From JBHIBC01 sp046758905 (GTDB lineage: Bacteria > Acidobacteriota > Polarisedimenticolia > Gp22-AA2), in contig JBHIBC010000076.1 in assembly GCA_046758905.1 (NCBI GenBank), forward strand, positions 1 to 13,386: DNA of 13,386 nucleotides. Reading direction: 5' to 3'. The notes under the pieces were generated by a model that ran no database searches, had not been told where the DNA came from, and worked only from the letters and a program-made list of their open reading frames with translations. Below, piece after piece: positions 7,213 to 13,304 of this stretch. Within the stretch, counting starts at the first letter, position 1. Each line of letters begins with the position of its first letter. Made by a program: the position numbers and the translations under genes.

Positions 7213-8076
7213 GTGCCCGTGTCCATCGAGCCCCGCGCCCCGGCCCTCGTGGCCCTGATCCTCTCGGTGCTCGCCGCCTGCGGCGGCCCGGCGGCCGAGC
7301 GCGCCCGCGGCGAGGTGGCCGCCGCCGTCCAGGCCTCCCTCGATTCCGGCTCCCGTCGCTTCGAGCACCCGGAATGGGACCGCCTGCTCGCCGGGGGGAC
7401 CCGGGAGGGGTTGGTCGACTACACCTTCATGCAGGATCATCGGGCCGGCCTGGAGGCCTACCTCGCGCGCGTCGCCGGCGCCCGGCTCGACCGGCTGGCG
7501 CCGGCGCACCTCGAGGCGCTGCTGATCAACGCGTACAACGCCTACACGGTGCAGTCCATCCTCGAGCACCCGGAGGTCTCCTCGATCCGGCAGATCGACG
7601 GCGTGTGGACCAAGCGCCGCCACCGTGTCGGCGGCTTCGACCTGACGCTGGACGAGATCGAGCACAACCTCCTGCGTCCCTTCTTCCGCGACCCGCGGAT
7701 CCACTTCGTCGTGAACTGCGCGTCGCGCTCCTGCGCGCCGCTTCCCGGCTGGGCGATCGACGGGGACCGGATCGACGAGCAGCTCGAGGAGAGGGCGCGG
7801 TCGTTTCTCCGCGACCCCCGGAACGCGCGGGTCGAGGGGAGAAGGCTCGCGCTGTCGAAGTACTTCGACTGGTACCGGGCCGACTTCACGGCCGAGGGGT
7901 GGCGGGGCGCCGCGGCCACCATCCCGGAGTACGTGGCGCGTTACGCCGCACCGGAGGTGGCGGGGTTCATCCGCGACCGGGGCGGCAAGCCCGCGGTGAG
8001 ATTCCTGGACTACGACTGGTCGCTGAACGCCGCCCTCCCGCCCGACGCCGCGCGCTCGGGCGACCGCCCGGGTTAG
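7213..8076 (+). CDS. DUF547 domain lipoprotein
   Basis: A 287-residue protein. It has an N-terminal hydrophobic stretch and a lipobox LAAC with Cys23 as the lipidation site, so it is likely anchored to a membrane facing the periplasm. The DUF547 signature fills about residues 70-260: YTFMQDHR, LLINAYNAYTVQSILEHP, SIRQIDGVW, FDLTLDEIEHNLLRPFF, DPRIHFVVNCASRSCAPL and LSKYFDWYRADF. The family has no settled biochemical function. The invariant NAYNA, EH and C-S-CAPL residues suggest a papain/transglutaminase-like fold, which is inference from family knowledge. The start is GTG 7213, or GTG 7219, which is in the same frame. It is unusual in beginning one base after the tRNA terminator. The stop overlaps the convergent AhpD-like gene by four bases (8073-8076). 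Confidence 0.9.
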   Translation: MPVSIEPRAPALVALILSVLAACGGPAAERARGEVAAAVQASLDSGSRRFEHPEWDRLLAGGTREGLVDYTFMQDHRAGLEAYLARVAGARLDRLAPAHLEALLINAYNAYTVQSILEHPEVSSIRQIDGVWTKRRHRVGGFDLTLDEIEHNLLRPFFRDPRIHFVVNCASRSCAPLPGWAIDGDRIDEQLEERARSFLRDPRNARVEGRRLALSKYFDWYRADFTAEGWRGAAATIPEYVARYAAPEVAGFIRDRGGKPAVRFLDYDWSLNAALPPDAARSGDRPG

Positions 8077-8612
8077 CGCTCGGTCGCCTCCAGCTCGACA
8101 CCCAACCCTTCGGCCAGCCGGTTGACGAAGTTGAAATAGCCGACGATCTGCACCAAGTCGAGGATCGCGCGGTCGTCGAGCCCCGCGGCGCGCAGCTCCT
8201 CGATCGACCCCTCCCGGAAGTCGCGCACCTCCCGGGTCAGGCAGCGCGCGACTCGGCACAGGGCGAGCTCGCGCGGGGTCAGGCCCGCCCCGGCGAAGTC
8301 GCTTCGGATCGCCTCCACCTTCGCCTCGTCCCCGATCAGCCTACGGAGAGCCTCCCCGTGATGGACCGTTCAGTAATGGCACCCGTTGTCGGCCGAGACG
8401 ACGGTCGCCACCATCTCGCGTTCCGCGCGGCTGAGCGGCGAGGGGCCGAACATAAGCGTCCGGTAGATCTCCCTGTGGGCGGCCAGGGCCTTCGGATGGA
8501 GGCTCTGCACCTGGAAGATGTGGGCGACGTGGCCGGCGGCGTCGATCCTGGCGTACAGGTCGCGGAGCTCGCCCTCCGCCTCGTCCGGGGGGATCGTCCG
8601 GATCCACGCCAC
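8073..8612 (-). CDS. AhpD-like peroxidase-related protein, probable selenoprotein (in-frame TGA = Sec81)
   Basis: Read through one in-frame TGA (8370-8372), this is a 179-residue protein matching the length and full pattern of the 'uncharacterized peroxidase-related enzyme' branch of the carboxymuconolactone decarboxylase/AhpD superfamily. It has LHPKALAAHREIYRTLMFGP, LSRAEREMVATVVSADNGCHY-U-TVHHGEALRRL, and the C-terminal LRAAGLDDRAILDLVQIVGY and FNFVNRLAEGLGVELE. The TGA falls at the second Cys of the redox CxxC, giving C78-H-Y-U81. E66, C78, U81 and H85 reproduce the E-12-C-3-C-4-H spacing of AhpD (E118, C130, C133, H137). These enzymes reduce peroxides, or relay electrons to a peroxiredoxin, through the CxxC; Sec there would be the nucleophile. 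Start is GTG 8612, with AGGGAGGA five bases upstream inside the preceding FMN reductase gene, whose stop is one base away. The part after the TGA has no credible start of its own. Alternatives are a nonsense mutation or a single-base error. Confidence 0.8.
8343..8369 (-). promoter_or_regulatory. Candidate bacterial SECIS hairpin
   Basis: Directly after the in-frame TGA the minus strand can fold as AC-(GG bulge)-GGAG-loop GCT-CTCC-GT: pairs 8352-8355 with 8345-8348, and 8358-8359 with 8343-8344. The apical loop begins with G (8351), 18 bases after the UGA. Known bacterial SECIS elements are short hairpins close behind the UGA with a G at the start of the apical loop. The stem is small and hairpins are common in such GC-rich DNA, so this is supportive, not decisive. 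Confidence 0.4.
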
Positions 8613-8613
8613 G

Positions 8614-9171
8614 TCATCCTCCCTGCGCCCCGGCGCCGGCGGCGCGCAGCAGCTCGCTGCAGGCCCTCTCGACGCTGGCGCGGCTGTCCGGGTCCTTCAG
8701 GTTGCCGTCGTCGTCGAAAGCTCCGTCCGCCCCGGCCACGTGGACCGCGTTCGGGATGACGGTGGCGAACAGCGCCGTCAGCACCTCGCGCAGGGCCAGC
8801 ACGCCGCGCACGGCCCCGAACCGGCCGGGCGACGCCCCCATCAACAGCACGGTCTTCCGGCGGAACGGGTTCGACGGCGGCCGGGATGCCCAGTCGATGG
8901 CGTTCTTGAGGGGGCCGGGGATGGAGTTGTTGTACTCGGGCGTCGCGATGAGGACGGCGTCGGCCGCCTCGATCCGCCGCTTGAACTCGCGCGCCGGCGC
9001 CGGGAGGCCCTGTCTCTCCTCGAGGTCCGCGTCGAACAGCGGCATCGGGACGTCGCGCAGGTCGAGACGGTCGATCTCCGCCTTCCCCTCGAGCGCGCGG
9101 ATCGCGGCGTCCAGGAGCCTGCGGTTGAGCGACCCGCTCCGCAGCGAGCCGGCGAAGGCGAGAACGCGCAT
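8614..9171 (-). CDS. NAD(P)H-dependent FMN reductase
   Basis: A 185-residue flavodoxin-fold enzyme of the NADPH-dependent FMN reductase / chromate-quinone reductase (ChrR/YieF-type) family, which binds FMN and uses NAD(P)H to reduce quinones, azo compounds, metals or partner proteins in the cytosol. The FMN phosphate loop GSLRSGSLN is at residues 8-16. The flavin-contacting TPEYNNSIPGPLKNAIDW starts at residue 77, and GASPGRFGAVRG follows at about 112-123. Length and motif order are normal. The ATG 9171 start has no good ribosome binding site. TTAATAT lies a few bases upstream, next to a terminator-like hairpin, so its expression may be set in the leader (9184-9311). It is followed after one base by the AhpD-like selenoprotein candidate, which suggests that the flavoenzyme supplies electrons to that protein or that both answer oxidative stress. 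Confidence 0.92.
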   Translation of the reverse strand: MRVLAFAGSLRSGSLNRRLLDAAIRALEGKAEIDRLDLRDVPMPLFDADLEERQGLPAPAREFKRRIEAADAVLIATPEYNNSIPGPLKNAIDWASRPPSNPFRRKTVLLMGASPGRFGAVRGVLALREVLTALFATVIPNAVHVAGADGAFDDDGNLKDPDSRASVERACSELLRAAGAGAQGG

Positions 9172-9183
9172 CGACGGGATATT

Positions 9184-9311
9184 AACAAAAGGGGCGCCGG
9201 CCGTAGAAGAAAAGGTGGGATCCCGGCCCGGTCGCCTACGGCCGGCGGTGCCGCCCGTTCGGCGCCTTCATGATGAACGCGCGGTCGCCGGCCGTCCAGC
9301 CGGGATCCCAC
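9184..9311 (-). terminator. Interleaved hairpins upstream of the FMN reductase operon (tandem terminator or attenuator)
   Basis: Two perfect inverted repeats interlock. A = CGCCGGCCGTAG (9195-9206) pairs with B = CTACGGCCGGCG (9236-9247), 12 bp. D = GTGGGATCCCGGC (9215-9227) pairs with E = GCCGGGATCCCAC (9299-9311), 13 bp. D lies in the A-B loop and B lies in the D-E loop, so the two stems exclude each other or form a pseudoknot. When D-E forms, B can instead pair with C = CGCCGGCCG (9286-9294), with a further CGTTC/GAACG stem inside (9256-9279). On the minus strand, stem D-E is followed by CTTTTCTTC and stem A-B by CCCCTTTTGTT, both terminator-like; no T-tracts follow on the plus strand. It lies 177-300 bases after the aldo/keto reductase gene and just before the FMN reductase ATG. 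The remainder of this intergenic stretch (9312-9487) shows nothing I recognise. Confidence 0.7.
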
Positions 9312-9487
9312 AGTTCCTCCCCTCGGGCGGGCCCGGAACGCGAAGCGCACGCGGCAGGGGGCCCGCTTCGGGCGCGGTCCCCCATGGAACGACGGCCGCC
9401 GCCGGACTATTCCCCACGGCTGCATCCCCGGGGCGGTCCGCTCCTGGGCAGCATCGGGCAGCGGCGCTCGCGGGCCCGGCGCCCAGC

Positions 9488-10993
9488 TCAGAGAAGGCGG
9501 CGGATCCTGCGATAGGCCGCGGTCGGGTCGGGGTGGGGCGGCCAGCCCAGGATCGCGGTGGCGTCCCGGACGTAGGCCGGCCGGCGCATGCCGGCCAGGA
9601 CGCAGCCGACCCCGTGGGTGCCCGCCACGACCCAGAGGGCCTTGCGCGACAGGCTCTCGCGCCGCCGGCCGCGAGGGAGGTCGCGGTCGAGGGCGGCGTG
9701 AATCGCCCGCAGCCGGCCGCGTCCCTTCTCGGCAGCGCGGCGCCCCGAATCGGCCAGCAGGTCGCGCAGCACGGGGACCATCCTGCCCCACCAGTCGTCC
9801 CACATGGACAGCGCCTTCCCCTCCCGCTCGCCGCGTATCGCGCCGGCCAGGAGGCGCAGACGCGGCAGGATGTACTGCCGCTCGACCTGCTGCCAGTGGG
9901 CGAAGTCCTCGATCTCGTCGGGCAGGGCGGCGATCTGCTCCGCCAGGCGGAACAGCCCGTCGGCCGCCTCCGCGGCGCCGGCCGCGCCGGCGCCGGCCGT
10001 CGCGCCCCCGTCGCGGGGCGGCGCGGGGGCGGGGTCGGCGCGGCGGACCAGGCGGTGGCCGACCAGGGCGTTGAGAGGACGGTTGATCAGGACGGCGAGG
10101 CCGGCCGCGCCGGCCGCCTCGAGCGCGGTCTGCCCGGTGAGCGGGCCGGTGTTGCGGGTGAGGGCTCCGCCCGGCTCGAAGAGGTTCAACGGGATCTGCA
10201 GGATGCGGAAGTGATGTCCCGGCCCGCAGGCCTCACGGGCGGCCTCCACCATGCGGCTGACGGAGGTCGCCTCCGGGTCGTCCGGGACGGAAACGGCCGT
10301 GTTCGAGGAGACGCCGTAGCTGCCGATCTCGCCCCTCCCGACCGCTTCCTCGAGACAGGCGAACGCCTCGCGCAGGCGCCGGTAGAACTCCTTGCGGATG
10401 GACGGGAGGTCGGCGCTCGGCCTCCTCTTCGCGTCGGAGAGGTAGTACTCCGGGTTGTGGAGCAGCCAGGCGTCGAGCCTCTCGAGGCCCAGGCGATCGA
10501 GGCATCGGGGGAGCTGATCCTTGAGGAACTCGGGATGGATGCAATGCCAGCATCCGTCCGCGTACTTCACCATCTCCGGGAACGGGCGGCCGTCGCTCTC
10601 CCGCCGGAGGGCGAGGCGCAGGTTCTCCCCCTGTACGTAGCCGACCTTCGAGACCACGACGATCTCCTCCCGCCGTGCCAGGCCGGCGGCGGCCAACTCG
10701 CGCAGCACCGAGCCGATCAGCCGCTCGCTCCCGCCATCGGTGTAGTTGCTGGAGGTGTCGATTAGGTTGCAGCCGGCCGCGATGGCGGCCCGCAGCGCCT
10801 CGCCGTGCTCGGGGATCTCCTCATCCACCCGGTAGCCGCCGAAGCCGAGTCGGCTCGCCACCAGCCCCGTGGCGCCGAGCGGCGCGTGTCCGTGCGGCGC
10901 GGCGGCGGCGTGACGCGACGCGAGGGCGCGCGTCGCTTCCGGAGTGGCGTGACCGGGAAGCGGCTCAGGCATGGCGGGTCGGGTCCTCTTCAC
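9488..10993 (-). CDS. Aldo/keto reductase with C-terminal extension
   Basis: A 501-residue protein whose first ~340 residues are an aldo/keto reductase TIM barrel using NAD(P)H to reduce or oxidise carbonyl/alcohol substrates. Family features are GFGGYRVD (50-57), IDTSSNY with catalytic Asp79 and Tyr84, VVSKVGY with Lys116, and LLHNPEYYL with His179. NAD(P)-side sequences include YGVSSNT and IQIPLNLFEP-like ILQIPLNLFEPGG. An insertion between Lys116 and His179 (GYVQGENLRLALRR...WHCIHPEF) is longer than in standard members. After an Ala/Gly/Pro linker (~337-362) about 140 residues follow that are helical and unassigned (DEIEDFAHWQQVERQYILPR ... WDDWWGRMVPVLRDLLADSG), with AGMRRPAYVRDA near the end. 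That tail resembles the cysteine-free C-terminal region of some large AKRs. GTG 10993 directly follows the hydrolase stop; ATG 10972 (MPEPLPGH), behind an AAGAGGA stretch, is equally plausible. Confidence 0.88.
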   Translation of the reverse strand: MKRTRPAMPEPLPGHATPEATRALASRHAAAAPHGHAPLGATGLVASRLGFGGYRVDEEIPEHGEALRAAIAAGCNLIDTSSNYTDGGSERLIGSVLRELAAAGLARREEIVVVSKVGYVQGENLRLALRRESDGRPFPEMVKYADGCWHCIHPEFLKDQLPRCLDRLGLERLDAWLLHNPEYYLSDAKRRPSADLPSIRKEFYRRLREAFACLEEAVGRGEIGSYGVSSNTAVSVPDDPEATSVSRMVEAAREACGPGHHFRILQIPLNLFEPGGALTRNTGPLTGQTALEAAGAAGLAVLINRPLNALVGHRLVRRADPAPAPPRDGGATAGAGAAGAAEAADGLFRLAEQIAALPDEIEDFAHWQQVERQYILPRLRLLAGAIRGEREGKALSMWDDWWGRMVPVLRDLLADSGRRAAEKGRGRLRAIHAALDRDLPRGRRRESLSRKALWVVAGTHGVGCVLAGMRRPAYVRDATAILGWPPHPDPTAAYRRIRRLL

Positions 10994-11665
10994 CTAGCCC
11001 GTCGGGCCGATCATTTCCGGCGGGATCGCTTCCGCAACCCGGGCGCCCAGATCATCGAGCCGATCGGCGAAGGCGTGAGTCGCGCCCGGCACCGCCATCA
11101 CCCGGCAGCCTCCCGGCGGCACGGCGGCAAGCGCCAGCACCAGCCCGAGCGGCCCGATCGGATCCATCTCGCCCTGGATGAAGGAGAGCGGCTTGCCGCA
11201 CTCCCGCAGGAAGCCGAAGCCATACAGCGCCAACGGGGTGCCGATGGAGACGAGCGCCGCGACGCGCGGATCCCGGCACCCGACCCGCAGGCCCACGTAC
11301 GCCCCGAAGGAGTATCCAGCGACGAGCAGCGGCCTCCCCGGGTACCGTCCTGCCAGGTGGTCGAGGACCGCGGCTAGGTCCTCCTGCTCGCCGCGGCCGC
11401 CGTCGTGGCGGCCGCCGCTGCCGCCCGTGCCGCGGAAGTTGAACCGCATCGCGGGAAGTCCTTCGCGGACGATCGCCTCCGCGGCGGCGTGGACGACCTT
11501 ATTGTGCATGGTGCCGCCGAACATCGGGTGCGGGTGGCACACCACGGCCGCGGCGCCGACGGTCTCGCCGACGCACTCGGCGAGCGGGTGCTTGAGGATG
11601 CACTCCAGCCGGCCCGCCGGACCGGGCAGGAAAAACGTCTCGATCCGCGGTGAAGCCGCAGGCAT
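10994..11665 (-). CDS. Alpha/beta hydrolase (COG2945-like)
   Basis: A 223-residue serine hydrolase. It has the N-terminal HPHPMFGGTMHNKVV (44-58) and RFNFRGTGGSGG (74-85) typical of the COG2945 'alpha/beta superfamily hydrolase' group. The nucleophile elbow is GYSFG (Ser119), the acid is in QGEMDPI (Asp168), and the catalytic His is in GATHAF (His197), so the triad is complete. No signal peptide; cytosolic. The substrate is unknown, probably esters or similar acyl compounds. The start ATG 11665 has GGAGGA five bases upstream. The next gene, aldo/keto reductase, begins at the base after this stop, so they form one operon. Confidence 0.9.
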   Translation of the reverse strand: MPAASPRIETFFLPGPAGRLECILKHPLAECVGETVGAAAVVCHPHPMFGGTMHNKVVHAAAEAIVREGLPAMRFNFRGTGGSGGRHDGGRGEQEDLAAVLDHLAGRYPGRPLLVAGYSFGAYVGLRVGCRDPRVAALVSIGTPLALYGFGFLRECGKPLSFIQGEMDPIGPLGLVLALAAVPPGGCRVMAVPGATHAFADRLDDLGARVAEAIPPEMIGPTG

Positions 11666-11817
11666 GTCGTCCTCCGATGAGCCGTCGGGCGTCCGGCCGG
11701 CCGCCGCATCTTACCACCCCGCGGCCGAGCGCCCGGCGCGCACCCCCTTCCGGGAACCATCCCCCTGGTGTAATCTCCGGCCCCGGTCCGCGTACCGCCA
11801 TCGGGAGGTCGGCCATC
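11666..11817. promoter_or_regulatory. Divergent intergenic region between hydrolase and flavin reductase genes
   Basis: These 152 bases must hold the promoters of both divergent units. Candidate -10 boxes are TAAGAT on the minus strand (about 11710-11715) and TAATCT on the plus strand (11771-11776); neither has a convincing -35 partner. GGGAGG at 11803-11808 is the ribosome binding site of the plus-strand gene, nine bases before ATG 11818. No operator-like palindrome was identified. Confidence 0.4.
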
Positions 11818-12345
11818 ATGCCGGTGTCCGCAGACCAATTCCGCCGCGCCCTCAGGCGCTGGGCGAGCGGCGTGTCGATCGTCACGACCCGCGGCGAGGC
11901 GGGCATCCAAGGGATCACCGTGGCCTCGTTCTGCTCGCTGTCACTCGACCCGCCGCTGGTCCTGATCTGCATCGGCAGGGCGACCCGGAGCCACGCGCGG
12001 ATCGAGGGAGGAGGAGCGTTCGCCGTGAACATCCTCAGGGCCGAGCAGGCGCACCTCTCGGACGGTGCCGCGGGCCGGACGGCGGATCGGGAGACCTGGC
12101 TCGAAGGGGCGCGGTTCCGCGAGGTGGCCACCGGCGCCCCGGTCCTCGAGGGCTGTCTCGCCTGGCTCGACTGCAAGCTGGTGGAACGCCACGACGGGGG
12201 CGATCACTCGATCTTCGTCGGCAGGGTGGAGGCCGCGGGAACGGGAGGGGGGAAGCCGCTGCTGTGGTTCATGAGCGGCTACAGACGGCTGGCGGCCCGC
12301 AGGTCCGGGCCCCGAAGGCGCGGCGCACCCCGATCGCGGCGCTAG
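11818..12345 (+). CDS. Flavin reductase family protein
   Basis: A 175-residue protein of the flavin reductase-like (FMN-binding split-barrel, HpaC/DIM6 type) family, which reduces FMN or FAD with NAD(P)H, usually for a partner monooxygenase. The diagnostic N-terminus is FRRALRRWASGVSIVTTR (8-25), then GITVASFCSLSLDPPLVLIC (32-51), FAVNIL (67-72), and GDHSIFVGRVEA followed by KPLLWF. The last ~20 residues are Arg-rich (ARRSGPRRRGAPRSRR), an extension of unknown use. The frame is open further upstream, but ATG 11818 is chosen because GGGAGG lies nine bases before it and the protein then has family length. No monooxygenase partner is present nearby. Confidence 0.9.
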   Translation: MPVSADQFRRALRRWASGVSIVTTRGEAGIQGITVASFCSLSLDPPLVLICIGRATRSHARIEGGGAFAVNILRAEQAHLSDGAAGRTADRETWLEGARFREVATGAPVLEGCLAWLDCKLVERHDGGDHSIFVGRVEAAGTGGGKPLLWFMSGYRRLAARRSGPRRRGAPRSRR

Positions 12346-12373
12346 CCGCGCCCGGCCGGCGGCGCGAACGCGC

Positions 12374-13282
12374 TCAGGAGGATCTCTTGATGGCGTGGCC
12401 GCCGAACTGATTGCGCATCGCCGCGAGCAGGCGGTCGGCGAAGGACGAGGGCTGGCGGCTGCGGAAGCGCGCCATCAGCGAAAGCGCGATGACCGGGACC
12501 GGGGCGCCTCGCTCGACCCCCTCCCGGACCGTCCAGCGGCCCTCTCCCGAGTCATCCACCCACGCCTCGATCCCGGCCAGAGTCGGGTTGTCCCGGAGGG
12601 CGTCGGCCGCGAGATCGAGCAGCCACGAGCGCACCACGCTGCCGTGCTGCCAAATGCGGCTGACCCCGTGCAGGTCCAGGTCGAACTCCTTCGCCGCCTC
12701 CATGAGCTGGTAACCCTCGGCGTAGGCCTGCATCATGCCGTACTCGATCCCGTTGTGGACCATCTTGACGAAGTGACCGGCTCCGACCGGGCCCACCCGG
12801 CCCCAGCCGCGGTCGGCGCCCGGCGCGAGGGTGACGAAGGCCGGCCTCAACCGCTCGACGACCTCCTCCGGCCCCCCGATCATCAGGCAGTACCCCTCCT
12901 CGAGGCCCCAGATCCCGCCGCTGGTGCCCTGGTCCAGGTAGTGGATTCCCTTCTCCCGGAGGCTCGCGGCGCGCCGGATGTCGTCCCTGTAGTAGGTGTT
13001 GCCGCCGTCGATCACGGCGTCGCCGCGGTCCAGGAGGGAGCCGAGCCGCCTCACCGCATCCTCGGTTGGGGTGCCGGCCGGGAGCATCACCCAGATGGCG
13101 CGCGGCGGTTCGAGCCGGCTCACGAGATCCTCGAGGGAGGCGGCGCCGACCATCCCCTCCTCCTCGAGCGCCTTCACGGTGGCGGCGGTCCGCGTGTGCC
13201 CGGCGACCGAGTGGCCCCCCCGCATCCAGCGGCGAGCCATGTTGCCGCCCATCCTCCCGAGTCCGACGACGCCGATCTTCAT
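12374..13282 (-). CDS. gnd: 6-phosphogluconate dehydrogenase, short decarboxylating form
   Basis: A 302-residue enzyme converting 6-phosphogluconate to ribulose 5-phosphate and CO2 with NAD(P)+ reduction, in the oxidative pentose phosphate pathway. It is the short, ~300-residue type instead of the ~470-residue E. coli Gnd. The Rossmann loop is GLGRMGGNM (7-15). VIDGGNTYY follows at 90-98, DQGTSGGIWGLEEGYCLMIGG at 117-137 (substrate-binding SGG at 121-123), and HFVKMVHNGIEYGMMQAYAE from 170 with catalytic Lys173, Asn177 and Glu180. The C-terminal helical domain ends with SFADRLLAAMRNQFGGHAIK, as usual for this group. Cofactor preference is not certain from sequence. The ATG 13282 start has an AGGGG stretch upstream. 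It follows the rpiB-like gene after 22 bases, in operon arrangement. Confidence 0.95.
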   Translation of the reverse strand: MKIGVVGLGRMGGNMARRWMRGGHSVAGHTRTAATVKALEEEGMVGAASLEDLVSRLEPPRAIWVMLPAGTPTEDAVRRLGSLLDRGDAVIDGGNTYYRDDIRRAASLREKGIHYLDQGTSGGIWGLEEGYCLMIGGPEEVVERLRPAFVTLAPGADRGWGRVGPVGAGHFVKMVHNGIEYGMMQAYAEGYQLMEAAKEFDLDLHGVSRIWQHGSVVRSWLLDLAADALRDNPTLAGIEAWVDDSGEGRWTVREGVERGAPVPVIALSLMARFRSRQPSSFADRLLAAMRNQFGGHAIKRSS

Positions 13283-13304
13283 CCCTGGTCCCCTCCCCGC
13301 CCCC

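Noticed and set aside
8073..8612. Two separate short genes (8073-8318 and 8370-8612) or a whole-genome TGA reassignment
   Set aside because: They share one frame and complete one family-length protein, the sequence between them is conserved coding, and TGA ends neighbouring genes normally.
9270..9515. Small plus-strand open frame in the intergenic region (81 codons)
   Set aside because: Arg/Pro-rich, no ribosome binding site, overlaps both the inverted repeats and the aldo/keto reductase 3' end.
8702..10765. Long plus-strand open frame (687 codons) across the FMN reductase, intergenic region and aldo/keto reductase
   Set aside because: It crosses two well-supported minus-strand genes and the inverted-repeat region, and its translation is low-complexity Ala/Gly/Arg/Pro.
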